Position numbers and translations under genes: made by a program. Positions 11,530 through 20,399 of a DNA stretch of 25,000 nt are shown here, piece by piece. The stretch spans positions 15,001 to 40,000 of the forward strand of contig JABUQX010014806.1 in NCBI GenBank assembly GCA_015478945.1, written 5' to 3'. A model generated the notes under the pieces. That model searched no databases and had not been told where the DNA came from. It saw nothing but the letters and a program-made list of their open reading frames with translations. This DNA comes from Trachelipus rathkii. Taxonomy: Eukaryota > Arthropoda > Malacostraca > Isopoda > Trachelipodidae. Each line of letters opens with the position of its first letter. Position 1 is the stretch's first letter.

Positions 11530-11703
11530 AAATACAACTGACGGAGTCGTAAAACTGTTAAACAGGTCCTATTAATTACTTGTTTTGAATATGTCAGTCC
11601 ACGCCACTTTAAAATTGAGTTGTGTAGGATGCATAATACAGTAAGTAAATATATTAAAAAAAAAGCAAAAGAAATATATCAAACTGACGGGAGTCGTAAA
11701 ACA
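11530..11703 (+). repeat. Dispersed direct repeat, two copies
   Basis: AACTGACGGAGTCGTAAAAC occurs near 11534-11553 and again, with one extra G, near 11683-11703. In both copies an A-rich stretch precedes it. The spacing is about 150 bp. It may be the remains of a short tandem unit. Confidence 0.6.
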
Positions 11704-11717
11704 TAAATGGGCCTAGG

Positions 11718-11885
11718 GGGTCCATATATATATTAGTATGTATATATTATATATATTATATATATATATATATATTATAGTATAGTATTATATATATATA
11801 TATATATATAGTATGATATATATATATATTATATGATATTATATATATTATATATATATTATTATATTTATTTATATATTATTAT
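11718..11885. repeat. Interrupted (TA)n microsatellite
   Basis: TA-rich run of about 165 bp inside the possible hAT-like element. Confidence 0.93.
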
Positions 11886-12349
11886 AATTTTGGTTTATAT
11901 AAAATATGAAGTAATTATTTTCTGTTTATTTCTCATATTATTTTTTAATGTGTTGTCTGCATGCTGAATATTCACGGGTACTGGTCTGCTTCCGAGATTG
12001 ATTTAAACAGGCATTGGCAGCAGCCAAATGCTAATCTGATATACGTGAAAGTTCTAGTCGGAGATAATGTCAGAGTAAATCAGCTGTATAGAAAGCAAAA
12101 AGCTAGTTCGCTTAAACCAATTATGAAAAACGAATAACACATTACAAACTTTAGGAAAATGAATATATTTATACTTTAGTAATGTAGTAGATTATTATAC
12201 TTCATTCATCTATCGATTGATGTATGTTTTTTCAGTGTTTTTCTGTCTAACTAAAGTCCTAAAAAACGTCGCTGGCAACAATAGGTTCATTAATTTTATT
12301 TCGCCAAGATTTAGAGGGGGCAAATGCCCCCCTGCCTACGCCCATGTAT

Positions 12350-13050
12350 GCATATGTATGGGTTGTTACGTATATATGTATGGGTATGCTGTGGGGTGTG
12401 TGGTGTATTATGTTTATTGCTTCTGTAGGAATACCAGTGCTTTATCTTAACCAACAAACCCTTGAATGATGTTTCATTTGGGAGGCTACAAGTTATTTTT
12501 TTGTTTTAGTTATTAAATTTATCCTGGTTGGGTTGTGTTTGGTTTTTTTTTTTTTGTTTGTCGTGTTGTTGTCTTTTCCGATCAATAGGTCTGCATCAAT
12601 AGGTATCTCTCTTGGTATCTAGCTCATTTTTTTTATCATTGTTCAGAGTTTTTGTTTAATTTTTAGTTTGTTCAATTCTTTTATAATATATTGTTAATAT
12701 ATAATACTAACAGTGCCCAAGTAATTGTTCACGTTTGGTGTTTAATGGTTTGGTTTTCGTATATTTGATTTTCCTTCGATTTCTTTGTTTTACTTTTTTA
12801 AATTATAGTCTTTTTAAAAAATAGTTTTGATCGTGAAATGTCTTAATAATGTTATTAATTTAGCTATTGCTAAATTGGGCTATTTGTAATTTTTTGATTT
12901 CTTAATGTTTTAGCTTGTGCATTATTTGTAATTTTATTCTTAGTTAGCGGCCGAAGATTAAACAGGATTTCGATAACGTCGTTATAGTTTAATAAAGGAA
13001 ATGATAATTGTCGTTCTTGCTGGTGTCCTTTTTTTAGTTCATATTGTTTC
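12350..13050. other. T-rich spacer, no recognised gene
   Basis: T- and GT-rich unique sequence, with no open frame worth calling and no repeats above background. A short CpG-bearing patch at 12945-12985 stands alone. Confidence 0.45.
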
Positions 13051-13430
13051 TGCGCTATAGTATATAGTATATATTAATATTAGTTATATAGTATATTATT
13101 ATATATAGTAGTATATTATTAATATATATATTATTATAGTATATATATTAGTATAGGTATTAGTATTAGTAATGTAGTATATATACTATATATAGTATAT
13201 ATTATAGTATATATATAGTATAATTATGTTATATATTACTATATATATATATATTATTAGTATATTATATATGTATTGATGATGATATATATATTATATA
13301 TACGAGTATTATATTATTTTATATATATATATTATTAATACTAGGTATTATAGTATATATATAGTTTATTAGTAGTAGTATATGTATAGTTATATATATA
13401 TTATATATTTATATTTATGTGATATAATAA
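13051..13430. repeat. Interrupted (TA)n / (TAGTAT)n array
   Basis: About 380 bp of TA repeats with AGTAT and TTAG interruptions, ending in a short AATAAT run at 13425-13438. Confidence 0.93.
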
Positions 13431-13439
13431 TAATAATAA

Positions 13440-13788
13440 AAACTGCTGTGCAGTTCGATTTTGCAACAAATAATCAGACATTAAGGGAAACTAAGAAAAG
13501 ATGCGTCTCTCGCGGATGTCGAACCGATTATGTTGCATAACGAACAAATTACATTCGAATTTTCGTCTAGAAGCCTTAGGTCACTTCAAGAAACCTATAA
13601 ATAGCTTTCACTGGGACCGAACTTTAAAGGTCTCTAGGGGCTCCGCATTGAGACTATGCATCTTACTTTTTCGAGTGTATTTTCATTTGTCCTCTAATTT
13701 TTAATAAATATACTGCAATGATAGGAGTTTGATTTTACAATCAAATAAAGATATTTCTCGAAATTAAGAAGACTGATGCTCTGGCCGG
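13440..13788 (+). other. Unique island with a short open frame, TATA-like box and polyadenylation-like signals
   Basis: A 67-codon plus-strand frame at 13501-13704 begins with ATG and is basic and Leu-rich; I do not recognise it. CCTATAAATAGC at about 13589-13600 is a good TATA-box match but lies inside that frame. AATAAA-type signals occur just after the frame (about 13701-13750). The mixture could be a terminal-repeat fragment of an unknown element or chance. Confidence 0.25.
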
Positions 13789-14065
13789 ATATATTATATT
13801 ATAGTATATATATATAGGTGATTATATGTTATATATATATTATATATATATATATATTATATGTATAGTATATATATATATATATATTATATATATATAG
13901 TATTATATTATGCATATTAAAGTATATAAATAGTATATATATATATATAATATTATAAATAGTATATATATATAGTATATTTAAGTATAGTATATAAGTA
14001 TTTATTTATATATGATATATATATATAGTATATGTAGTTAGTATATATATAAATATATATATTAC
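13789..14065. repeat. Interrupted (TA)n array
   Basis: TA-rich array of about 275 bp between two unique islands. Confidence 0.93.
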
Positions 14066-14195
14066 GCTCACGTGTTCATTAGACGATCAAATGGTTCTTA
14101 TTTTTGGAATTATAAGCATCACCCAATCATAAGCGCGGCTGTCATGGCTTACTGAGGGGTAAGATTCACCAAAGAAGATTTGTCGGTTCGTTACT

Positions 14196-14276
14196 TTAGC
14201 TCATCGTGGTGTAAGTGGTCAAGGCACAATAGGCATTAGCTGATAGATCCCGGGTTCAATCCCAGCAGGGTGAATT
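14196..14276 (+). other. tRNA-like sequence: tRNA pseudogene or SINE head
   Basis: TGGTGTAAGTGG (about 14210) matches the internal A box of RNA polymerase III tRNA promoters, and GGTTCAATCCC (about 14253) matches the B box, at a spacing usual for a tRNA. Five pairs of an acceptor-like stem can form (TCATC near 14203 with GGTGA near 14270), but the T stem has mismatches and no good anticodon stem is evident. This is therefore a decayed tRNA or, more likely given the SINEs elsewhere, a tRNA-derived SINE head without its body. No poly-A tail follows before the TA array. Confidence 0.55.
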
Positions 14277-14314
14277 ATCAAAATAGTTTATTTTATTAAT
14301 ATTATCTATTGTTA

Positions 14315-14416
14315 TTATAAATATATATATATATATATGATAATATAGTATAGTATATATATAGTATAGTATATATATATTGATATTAAGTATATATATA
14401 TATGTATTATATAGTA

Positions 14417-14447
<31 letters not shown>

Positions 14448-14755
14448 GGTATATTATTTATGTACATAGAAAATATCTATACTGTCGGAAATTTGAGAGT
14501 AAAGTATATATCCTTGAATATATGATATATATATATTTATTAGTTATATATATATTTATATAAGTATATGATTATATATTATTTATATTATATATGATAT
14601 TTATTATATAATATATATATATTTATATTATATATATATATTATATATATAATATTATATATATATATTTAGTTTATTAATATAGTATATTATATATATA
14701 TATGTTATATTATATATATATATATATATATATAATATTATATATAATACTATTG
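14315..14755. repeat. Interrupted (TA)n arrays
   Basis: Two TA arrays separated by a unique insert of about 60 bp at 14460-14520. Confidence 0.93.
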
Positions 14756-15008
14756 CAGATTAAGGATATAATTGGTAATGATAAAATTCCTGCTACTGTA
14801 AAGCCTAATTTTATCAATTAGTCTTTCTTTGCATCATGCCTAGCTGCACATAGAATTAGACAATCAGAGATGGAAAGATTGGAGAAAATTTGGAAAATCT
14901 TCGCTTTCATTTTCGCTTATTATTGCAGTGATGCACGGGATGAATTTTGTTTGATTTTAATGTTGCATTTCTTTTCCATCATCGATAAAGTACTTCTATA
15001 CTCTTCGT
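14756..15008 (+). other. Unique island between TA arrays
   Basis: After TATTGCAG (an acceptor-like sequence at about 14751-14758) an open run of about 20 codons ends in TAG at about 14819. A 68-codon frame starting at ATG 14870 runs into the next TA array. Neither matches a family I know. It may hold a short terminal exon, but the support is weak. Confidence 0.2.
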
Positions 15009-15215
15009 ATAGTACGTTATGTATATATTTATATGATATGAATATTGTATATATATATTATATAGTTATATATTAATATATATAGCTATGTATATATATT
15101 AATATGGTATATATATATATATATATAGTTTTATATATATTAGTTATTATATTATATTATATTTATAGTATTAGTTATATATATTATATAGTATATATAT
15201 ATATATCATATATAT
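15009..15215. repeat. Interrupted (TA)n array
   Basis: TA-rich array of about 200 bp. Confidence 0.93.
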
Positions 15216-15216
15216 A

Positions 15217-15391
15217 TACTAAAGTTGGCAAGAGCACAAGTTGCACAAGCGCTAGGTGACAAAGCTAAAGTTTACATAAGTAGCGCTTATGCACTTGCCC
15301 TTTATCCAATGTTAAAGGCGACAAGTTTTGTCGAATCGGTGTTATTAGACACGATAGATAACGGGTTAGTAAGAAATAAATCCATGGAATA
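15217..15391 (+). CDS. Possible C-terminal exon or coding remnant, unknown protein
   Basis: Directly after the TA array, a frame of about 57 codons runs without a stop to TAA at about 15389. It lacks an initial Met. Composition is protein-like and far less AT-biased than the surroundings: Ala/Leu/Val-rich, with a likely amphipathic or helical stretch (QVAQALGDKAKVYISSAY) followed by ALALYPMLKATSF and an acidic-then-basic tail. A possible acceptor (CTAAAG) precedes it. The only part-palindromic feature is GCGCTA/TAGCGC with flanking GGCAAG. I do not recognise the family; it could be the 3' end of a gene or of an unknown element, or chance. Confidence 0.25.
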
Positions 15392-15852
15392 AAGAACATC
15401 AAATAATAATGTAGTAGTGTATTTGATATACCTTGAGCCAATAAAATGATTTTGGAGGGTTGTTATCATAAATGTTAAGAATTTGAAGGATAAATAAAAA
15501 AATAATGTAATATAGCGACTAAGTTGATACTTTTTAAAAGATAATTTAATATCCCGGGTAATTTGTTTTAGTTTTTTTTTTAGTTACTGATTAACAAATG
15601 TAAATCGTAGAACATGGATTTTACATTAGGTTGACTATATGTAGTCATAAGCTTATGCACTTGAAATAATGTATTTTAATTAATTTTAAGTAATTGGAGA
15701 AAAAAAAAATATTTTTTTTTATTTTGCTGTTAATAAATAAGCAGTTAAGTTTAGTAATAGAATTCATTGGTTTCATTGCACAGTTTTAAATATTTTTTTT
15801 TATTGTTTGTGATGAAATTAGCGTATAAAAGCAATTAATGTAGTAATAAAAA
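15392..15852. other. AT-rich spacer, nothing recognised
   Basis: Unique AT-rich sequence with several T8-T10 and A8-A9 runs and no open frame of note. Confidence 0.5.
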
Positions 15853-15855
15853 CCG

Positions 15856-16154
15856 TTATCGTTTTTGCATTTGTGCTTACGAAGCGTAAGAAAATGCTTG
15901 AGTTTGCGTTCGTTTTTGTCAAACATGCTTAATCGTAATAAAAATGCTCCCACGCAAATCTAAGTATTTTTTCTTAAGTCTGTCGGTAATGTGAAATAAG
16001 AATTTCTGTATAAAATAGCAACCTTACAGAATTAAGGAAATTCCTTACGTTTGGTAAGCATTTTTTAAAGATTTTGCGCCATGTTTGACCAAAAACGAAC
16101 GCAAACAAGCATTTCTTACGTGTTCGTAAGCACACATAATTGCAAAAATTGTTA
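15856..16154. mobile_element. MITE-like element with about 75-bp inverted repeats
   Basis: The left arm (15856-15935) and right arm (16080-16154) are near-complementary: TTTTTGCA, then GTGCTTACGAA, CGTAAGAAATGCTTG, TTTGCGTTCGTTTTTG and TCAAACATG all occur in both, in inverse order. The similarity continues more weakly into the centre, so the whole of about 300 bp can fold back. Each arm holds its own small hairpin (CTTACG...CGTAAG) and the centre has a third one (CTTACGTTTGGTAAG). There is no coding capacity. A target duplication is not clear. Confidence 0.75.
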
Positions 16155-16815
16155 AATTTCGATTATAAGTACACAAAGAGAAATTATTATATATTAATCC
16201 ATGACGCATTTAGTTTTAAGAAATGAACTAGCTTAATTAGGCTAAAGAGAAGTAAGGTTATGAAGCTATTAGGTTTTGTAATGATAAAGATATGAAGAAT
16301 TAAGCACAAATATTTTTTTGGAGCCTCTTTTAACTTTATTTAACTCCTCAAATTTAAGGAGCGAGTATCTAAAATATTTATTTTATTTTTATTCTTTTTT
16401 GGACTTTAATAAAACTAAAATAAGTTCGATAATACAATTTTTCTATTTTTCATAGTTAACTTTAATATATTTATGAATATTTAGCTATAAAAAAGGCTCT
16501 TGTTATTTATTTCATTCAAATTAAGTATAAACATTTATTCAATCGTTTGGTAAGATAATTTAATGTTTAATTATCTAGAAATGAGTTAGCTATTAATATT
16601 GATTTTTGATACTTAAAAATATTCAAGTTAGATTAGTTTCCGCCAGTTATTGAAGAAAATCTTATTTTATAAATATAATATTTATCCTTGTATTTAAAAT
16701 TTATTAATACGATTATATAATCTAAAAAAGTTTATTTGTTAGCAGTTTTAGTTATTTACTCTGTTTAAATTAAGCTAATTTTAAACTTTGACGTTAGTTA
16801 ATTTTCTGGATCAAC
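16155..16815. other. AT-rich spacer, nothing firmly recognised
   Basis: Unique AT-rich DNA between the two MITE-like elements. The only structure I see is a hairpin AGATAATT/AATTATCT near 16553-16576. Confidence 0.45.
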
Positions 16816-16821
16816 TATTTT

Positions 16822-17350
16822 GGGACAGTTACTTAACGCCCACACGGAACGGGAGGTCGGATCAAAATTTTTTTTTTGTAGGTATCCTCTATGATACATA
16901 AATAGACGTTTTAGGGGTGAAATGAGGTTAGGTTAGGTCAATTAGGTCAGGTCAGATCAGGTCAGGTCAGGTCAGATCAGGTTACATCTAGGATAAAAGA
17001 ATTTTCCCCCCTATGTTCTAGGGGTCAAATGAGGTTAGGTTAGGTCAGGTTACCCCTAGGAAAAAAAATTCATTTCGTATAAAAAAAAGTTTAGTTACCC
17101 TTAGAAAATCATTTTCTTTCATTTCCGTTTTCTTTTTACCGCACGACATATTAACTTCCAATACATATTATTTCATTAAGATGTCGCCTAGGGTGTCATC
17201 TTATCAACAACACTAATTTTTTTATTTGGTTTAAATTAGTTTTTTCAATTTTAGTTAAGAAAACTTTAATTTTAATTAAACTTTAGTTTTATATTCAGTA
17301 AATTTACTAATTTATAGTATTTTCGTGTGGGCGTTAGGTAACTTTTACCC
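16822..17350. mobile_element. 529-bp MITE-like element with TATTTT target duplication and TTAGG-like core
   Basis: The left end reads GGG then AGTTACTTAACGCCCACACG; the right end, complemented, reads GGG then AGTTACCTAACGCCCACACG, with 2-4 bases of difference between the GGG and the AGTTAC. TATTTT lies immediately outside both ends (16816-16821 and 17351-17356), consistent with a 6-bp target-site duplication. Inside, at about 16908-17065, two related units each begin TAGGGGT(G/C)AAATGAGG, continue into GGTTAGGTTAGGTC and end in CTAGGA followed by A-rich DNA; the first has an expanded run of AGGTCAGGTCAG. There is no transposase. Confidence 0.8.
16923..17055 (+). repeat. Tandem GGTTA/GGTCA pentamers resembling TTAGG telomere repeats
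   Basis: Runs of the 5-bp unit AGGTT/AGGTC, including two GGTTAGGTTAGG blocks, form a degenerate array. TTAGG is the common arthropod telomere unit, but the mixed GGTCA/GATCA variants and the position inside a MITE argue for an interstitial, element-borne array. Confidence 0.8.
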
Positions 17351-17356
17351 TATTTT

Positions 17357-17713
17357 GCTTCCTTTTTAAAAATATTTTATTTACAGACTTATTAAGTTCT
17401 TGTGTTCCAAATTATTTCTAATATTATTATTTATCTTTTACTTTATTATTTTACATTATTATTAGTTTATTACTTCATATTAATAATTTTTAATATCCTT
17501 ATATCCTTCCGACGTTTCATCGCAAAGTAGACCAAGGATTATCATTTTTATTAAAAACTTCATTATTTATATTTGGCTTCTTTTTGCATTTAAATGTAGT
17601 TTGCTTGTTTCCTATGGCTTTTATTAGCTATTTAAAATAATATTATAGCTGTATTTATGTGTAGTTTAGCCATTTTGAATATATTTGTATTTATACATAT
17701 ATGATTAAATTAT
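17357..17713. other. AT-rich spacer, nothing recognised
   Basis: Unique AT-rich DNA between the MITE and the minus-strand SINE. Confidence 0.5.
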
Positions 17714-17871
17714 TTTTTTTTTTTACAGAAGATAAACACCACCGCTCATGGGCAGAGCCCTAATCTAGGAGGGGGTGTTCTCAATTAACGTCCGAGTAGG
17801 ACGGAGCCAAGTCCAAGGAGAGAATAGCTCACATTCTCTCGACCGACCAGTTGTGAACCTGGGACTCTTAG
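17714..17871 (-). mobile_element. tRNA-derived SINE, 5'-truncated, minus strand
   Basis: The complement shares its body and tail with the SINE at 24673-24859: GAGTCCCAGGTTCA (B-box region), TGTGAGCT, CTTGGACTTGGCTCCGTC against CTTGACTCCGTC, ATTAGGGCTCTGCCC, GAGCGGTG and a final poly-A (T run at 17717-17726). The copy keeps the B box near 17852-17860 but not a good A box, so it is truncated or diverged at its 5' end. SINEs are transcribed by RNA polymerase III and moved by LINE machinery. Confidence 0.75.
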
Positions 17872-18069
17872 ATTAAAGAATAATGATATAAATGTTTTGT
17901 AAATATCTCTATAACAATTTATAGTAAGTAGTATTGCTGATTGGGAACTTAATGTTTTTATTTTTTTAGACCTTTTTACTTTAAATTTCTTTACCGAATA
18001 TGTATGAAGCTTAAAATCGCTAAACCAAGCAAACCTAGTGGGTCTCCAAAATACTTCTAAATCGTTTCT

Positions 18070-18461
18070 ATAAGACATTGTCTAACAAGTCTTAAAGCTA
18101 ATACAATCATAGTTGGTTAGCTGCTTCCAAGAGCTCGTTCTAAGCTTACTAAGGCAATAGTAATTGGTTAGTTTTAAAAGAACATTGTCTTAAAAGTTCT
18201 TAGTTAGCAAAGTAGAAATTAGTTAACATTAAGATATTGTCTAATAGATCTTAGAAGCAAATACAATAGTAAGTATTAGATATAATGGAATGTTGTCAAA
18301 TAAGTTCCATTTTAATTTAGTAGAAACTAGTTAATATTAAGATCCTGTCTCACAGGTCATAGGTTGATGCAATCTAATTGATTAGCCAAGCTTAGAATAC
18401 TGTCTACAGGTTCCATTATAGCACAGTCTAACTGGTTATTTTATTAAGATTTATTAAAGTT
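18070..18461. repeat. Degenerate tandem array of hairpin units, about 52-56 bp each
   Basis: Six clear units and two weak ones (near 18121-18150 and 18445-18461) share a spacer resembling TTGGTTAG and a hairpin whose loop contains TGTC. Stem pairs: TAAGAC/GTCTTA (18071, 18089), AAGAAC/GTTCTT (18178, 18196), TAAGAT/ATCTTA (18230, 18248), AATGGAAT/GTTCCATT (18284, 18304), TAAGAT/GTCATA (18338, 18356; one mismatch), TAGAAT/GTTCCA (18393, 18410; one mismatch). Loops are 12, 12, 12, 12, 12 and 11 nt. The function is unknown; see the finding on this array. Confidence 0.75.
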
Positions 18462-18581
18462 CTCCCTTAATATGTAATTACTATCGAACCTAAACACGCA
18501 TCTCTTAGATAAACTGAACTAAAAACCAGTCTTGCCTTATTTTGTATTAATAAATTAATTATGAATCTATATTTATTTTCT

Positions 18582-18647
18582 TAAATCCTGCCACTTATTA
18601 AAAGCCATATACCATAAATCCTGCCACTTATTAAAAACCAGCTACCA
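18582..18647 (+). repeat. 33-bp direct duplication
   Basis: TAAATCCTGCCACTTATTAA starts at 18582 and again at 18615; the remaining 13 bp differ at only a few positions. The two copies are adjacent. Confidence 0.9.
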
Positions 18648-18670
18648 TAACATCTTAGAAACTTTTTTTT

Positions 18671-18671
<1 letters not shown>

Positions 18672-18714
<43 letters not shown>

Positions 18715-18720
18715 ATCATA

Positions 18721-18815
<95 letters not shown>

Positions 18816-18833
18816 TTGTTTTGAAAATATTTA

Positions 18834-18867
<34 letters not shown>

Positions 18868-18897
18868 GATAATATAATATATATAGTATATATATAT

Positions 18898-18932
<35 letters not shown>

Positions 18933-18955
18933 CTATAATATAATATATATATATT
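18672..18955. repeat. (TA)n microsatellite, longest pure run in the window
   Basis: Includes an almost unbroken TA run at about 18726-18812, then a short interruption and a second TA array. The low divergence suggests recent expansion relative to the other TA arrays. Confidence 0.97.
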
Positions 18956-19490
18956 TAGTTGTCGCTCGTGCTATGAGGTTGTGTCGTGTGCTTGTTCTTC
19001 CAAGTGTCATTTTAATAATGTATGTTTAATTTTTTAGTTGTACGGTCATTTTAATGTAATGTGCCCTACTGTTGTTTCAGTAAGGTTTTAGTGTTTATTA
19101 CTTGCCTAGTGTTTTAGTATCTACTGCCTTTATATAATAAATGTGAATTTCAGCCGAAAATTTTTCCATCCTTAATTTTTAAGATAAGTTTTTCTTTTTT
19201 AAGATATTAGTTATAGGAATTACGATTTTTAGTTTAAAGATTTCTTTTTATTAATATAATGGCTTTAAAATTTAATTTTATCTTTTTAATGTCGGTTACC
19301 ATCACCTTAGGGTACTTTTAATTTGGCTTTTAGGTCTAACATTAGTTTTAGTTATCTTGTTAGTATACGATCGCTTCCGTGTGTGTGTGTGTGTGGATTA
19401 AGTAAACGTGAAAAGCTTAAACTCTGAGTAATTATTGTGTACATGAGCTTGTGGGTGTTTGCTTGTGTGAGTGGCTGATCGTATGACCAG
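18956..19490. other. Spacer or possible 5' region of the non-LTR retrotransposon
   Basis: Unique T- and GT-rich DNA that precedes the endonuclease remnant. It includes a (GT)n microsatellite of about nine units at 19378-19396. No ORF1-like frame is visible; any 5' untranslated or ORF1 part is too decayed to identify. Confidence 0.4.
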
Positions 19491-20230
19491 TCGAAGTTAA
19501 CGTACATGGCCTGCGTGATAACCAGGAATCTGTGGAATATCACCTCTCTAACTCTCAACCTAACATTTTAGTACTGTTTGAGACTCGGCAGCCAGGGATT
19601 CTCTTCCAAATAATCTTAATATCTCCAACTATAACTTTTTCTATAATTTTCGACTGAACGGTCAAGTTTGTTCCTATATAAACATAGACACTCTTGTAAC
19701 ACTTCTCGAGAATCTTGAATCTCCTAACATCGATGTTCTATGGCTTAAAATCTTTATCCTACTGCTATCATCATCTTGTGTTTCTGCTACTGCTTCACTA
19801 ATGAAACAGATTTTCATTTTCTTTTTGACTATCTTATTACTCCTCATAAAACTGTTAATTCTTCCCATCCAAATGCCAAGCTCCTCTATTTAGGGGATTT
19901 CAACGTATACCACACTGAGTTGTTGGGCTCCTCTCACACTGATGCAGGCGTGGAGGAGGCCGAAACATTTAGTATTCTCAATGATCTGGAACAGTTAAGA
20001 GTTCCTTAACATATCCCAGATCGACATAACGTTTGACTTATGTTTCACCAATACTCCTTTTAGTTATAAATACACCATTTTTCTTCCTCTTGGTAACTCT
20101 GACCACAATTTTGTAGCTCTTAATTTTAATACTTTTTCTCCAGCAGCTCCACCATGCTTTAAACGTAATTTCTGGCACTTTAATCGGGCTAGTTGGGGGG
20201 CACTGAGTCATTTTTTGGCTAACTACTCTT
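19491..20230 (+). pseudogene. LINE ORF2 endonuclease domain, decayed
   Basis: Pieces in shifting frames match the exonuclease-endonuclease-phosphatase fold used by APE-type LINEs to nick target DNA. They are LRDNQESVEYHLSNSQPN with a following FETRQ near the start; LLYLGDFNVYHTELLGSSHT (about 19888-19947), which contains the catalytic GDFN motif; EEAETFSILNDLEQL up to a stop at 20007; and, in another frame, DLCFTNTPFSYKY followed by PLGNSDHNFVALNF (about 20030-20130), which contains the SDH catalytic triplet. At least three frame changes are needed to join them, so no functional enzyme is encoded. The region directly upstream of the reverse transcriptase fits the normal ORF2 order. Confidence 0.8.
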
Positions 20231-20399
20231 GAAATAAATCCTGCTTTGGCTCGGAGGATGCTTCGGTCACTGCTGAAAAGGTGGGGCCAAAATCACCAAT
20301 GGGATTAGCAGGTTCTTTCCATCTTCAACTAAATTTTTTCTCCCCAAAATCCATGGTTCGATGGAGCTTGTTCTCGCACCATTCAAGAAAGAGACATTG

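Larger units (their letters stand above)
10492..12349. mobile_element. Possible non-autonomous hAT-like element bounded by inverted repeats
   Basis: ATACATGGGCGTAGGCAGG at 10492-10510 is repeated exactly in inverse orientation at 12331-12349 (19 of 19). Both ends continue inward with a G-rich stretch (TTAGGGGGTGCAAA on the left; the complement of CAAATGCCCCC on the right). CA-initial ends containing GGCGTA are typical of hAT transposons, and the hAT remnant at 22217 starts with a related sequence. I see no clean 8-bp target duplication and no transposase inside; the interior is TA arrays, a CpG-rich island and spacer. It may be an old element expanded by microsatellite growth, or two solo termini. 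Confidence 0.45.

Noticed and set aside
11182..11552. Three overlapping frames of 82-95 codons on both strands
   Set aside because: They result from high G+C lowering stop frequency; the products are low-complexity and mutually exclusive.
13589..13600. TATA box as a promoter
   Set aside because: The match is good, but it is inside an open frame and no transcript evidence or initiator can be seen; such matches are frequent in AT-rich DNA.
16923..17055. True chromosome-end telomere repeat
   Set aside because: The units are mixed GGTTA/GGTCA/GATCA and lie inside a bounded element with unique DNA on both sides.
17785..18078. Minus-strand frame of 97 codons
   Set aside because: It overlaps the SINE and the start of the hairpin array; no recognisable domain.
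18070..18461. CRISPR-like array
   Set aside because: Units are degenerate, the spacers are related to each other rather than unique, and the context is eukaryotic transposon DNA.
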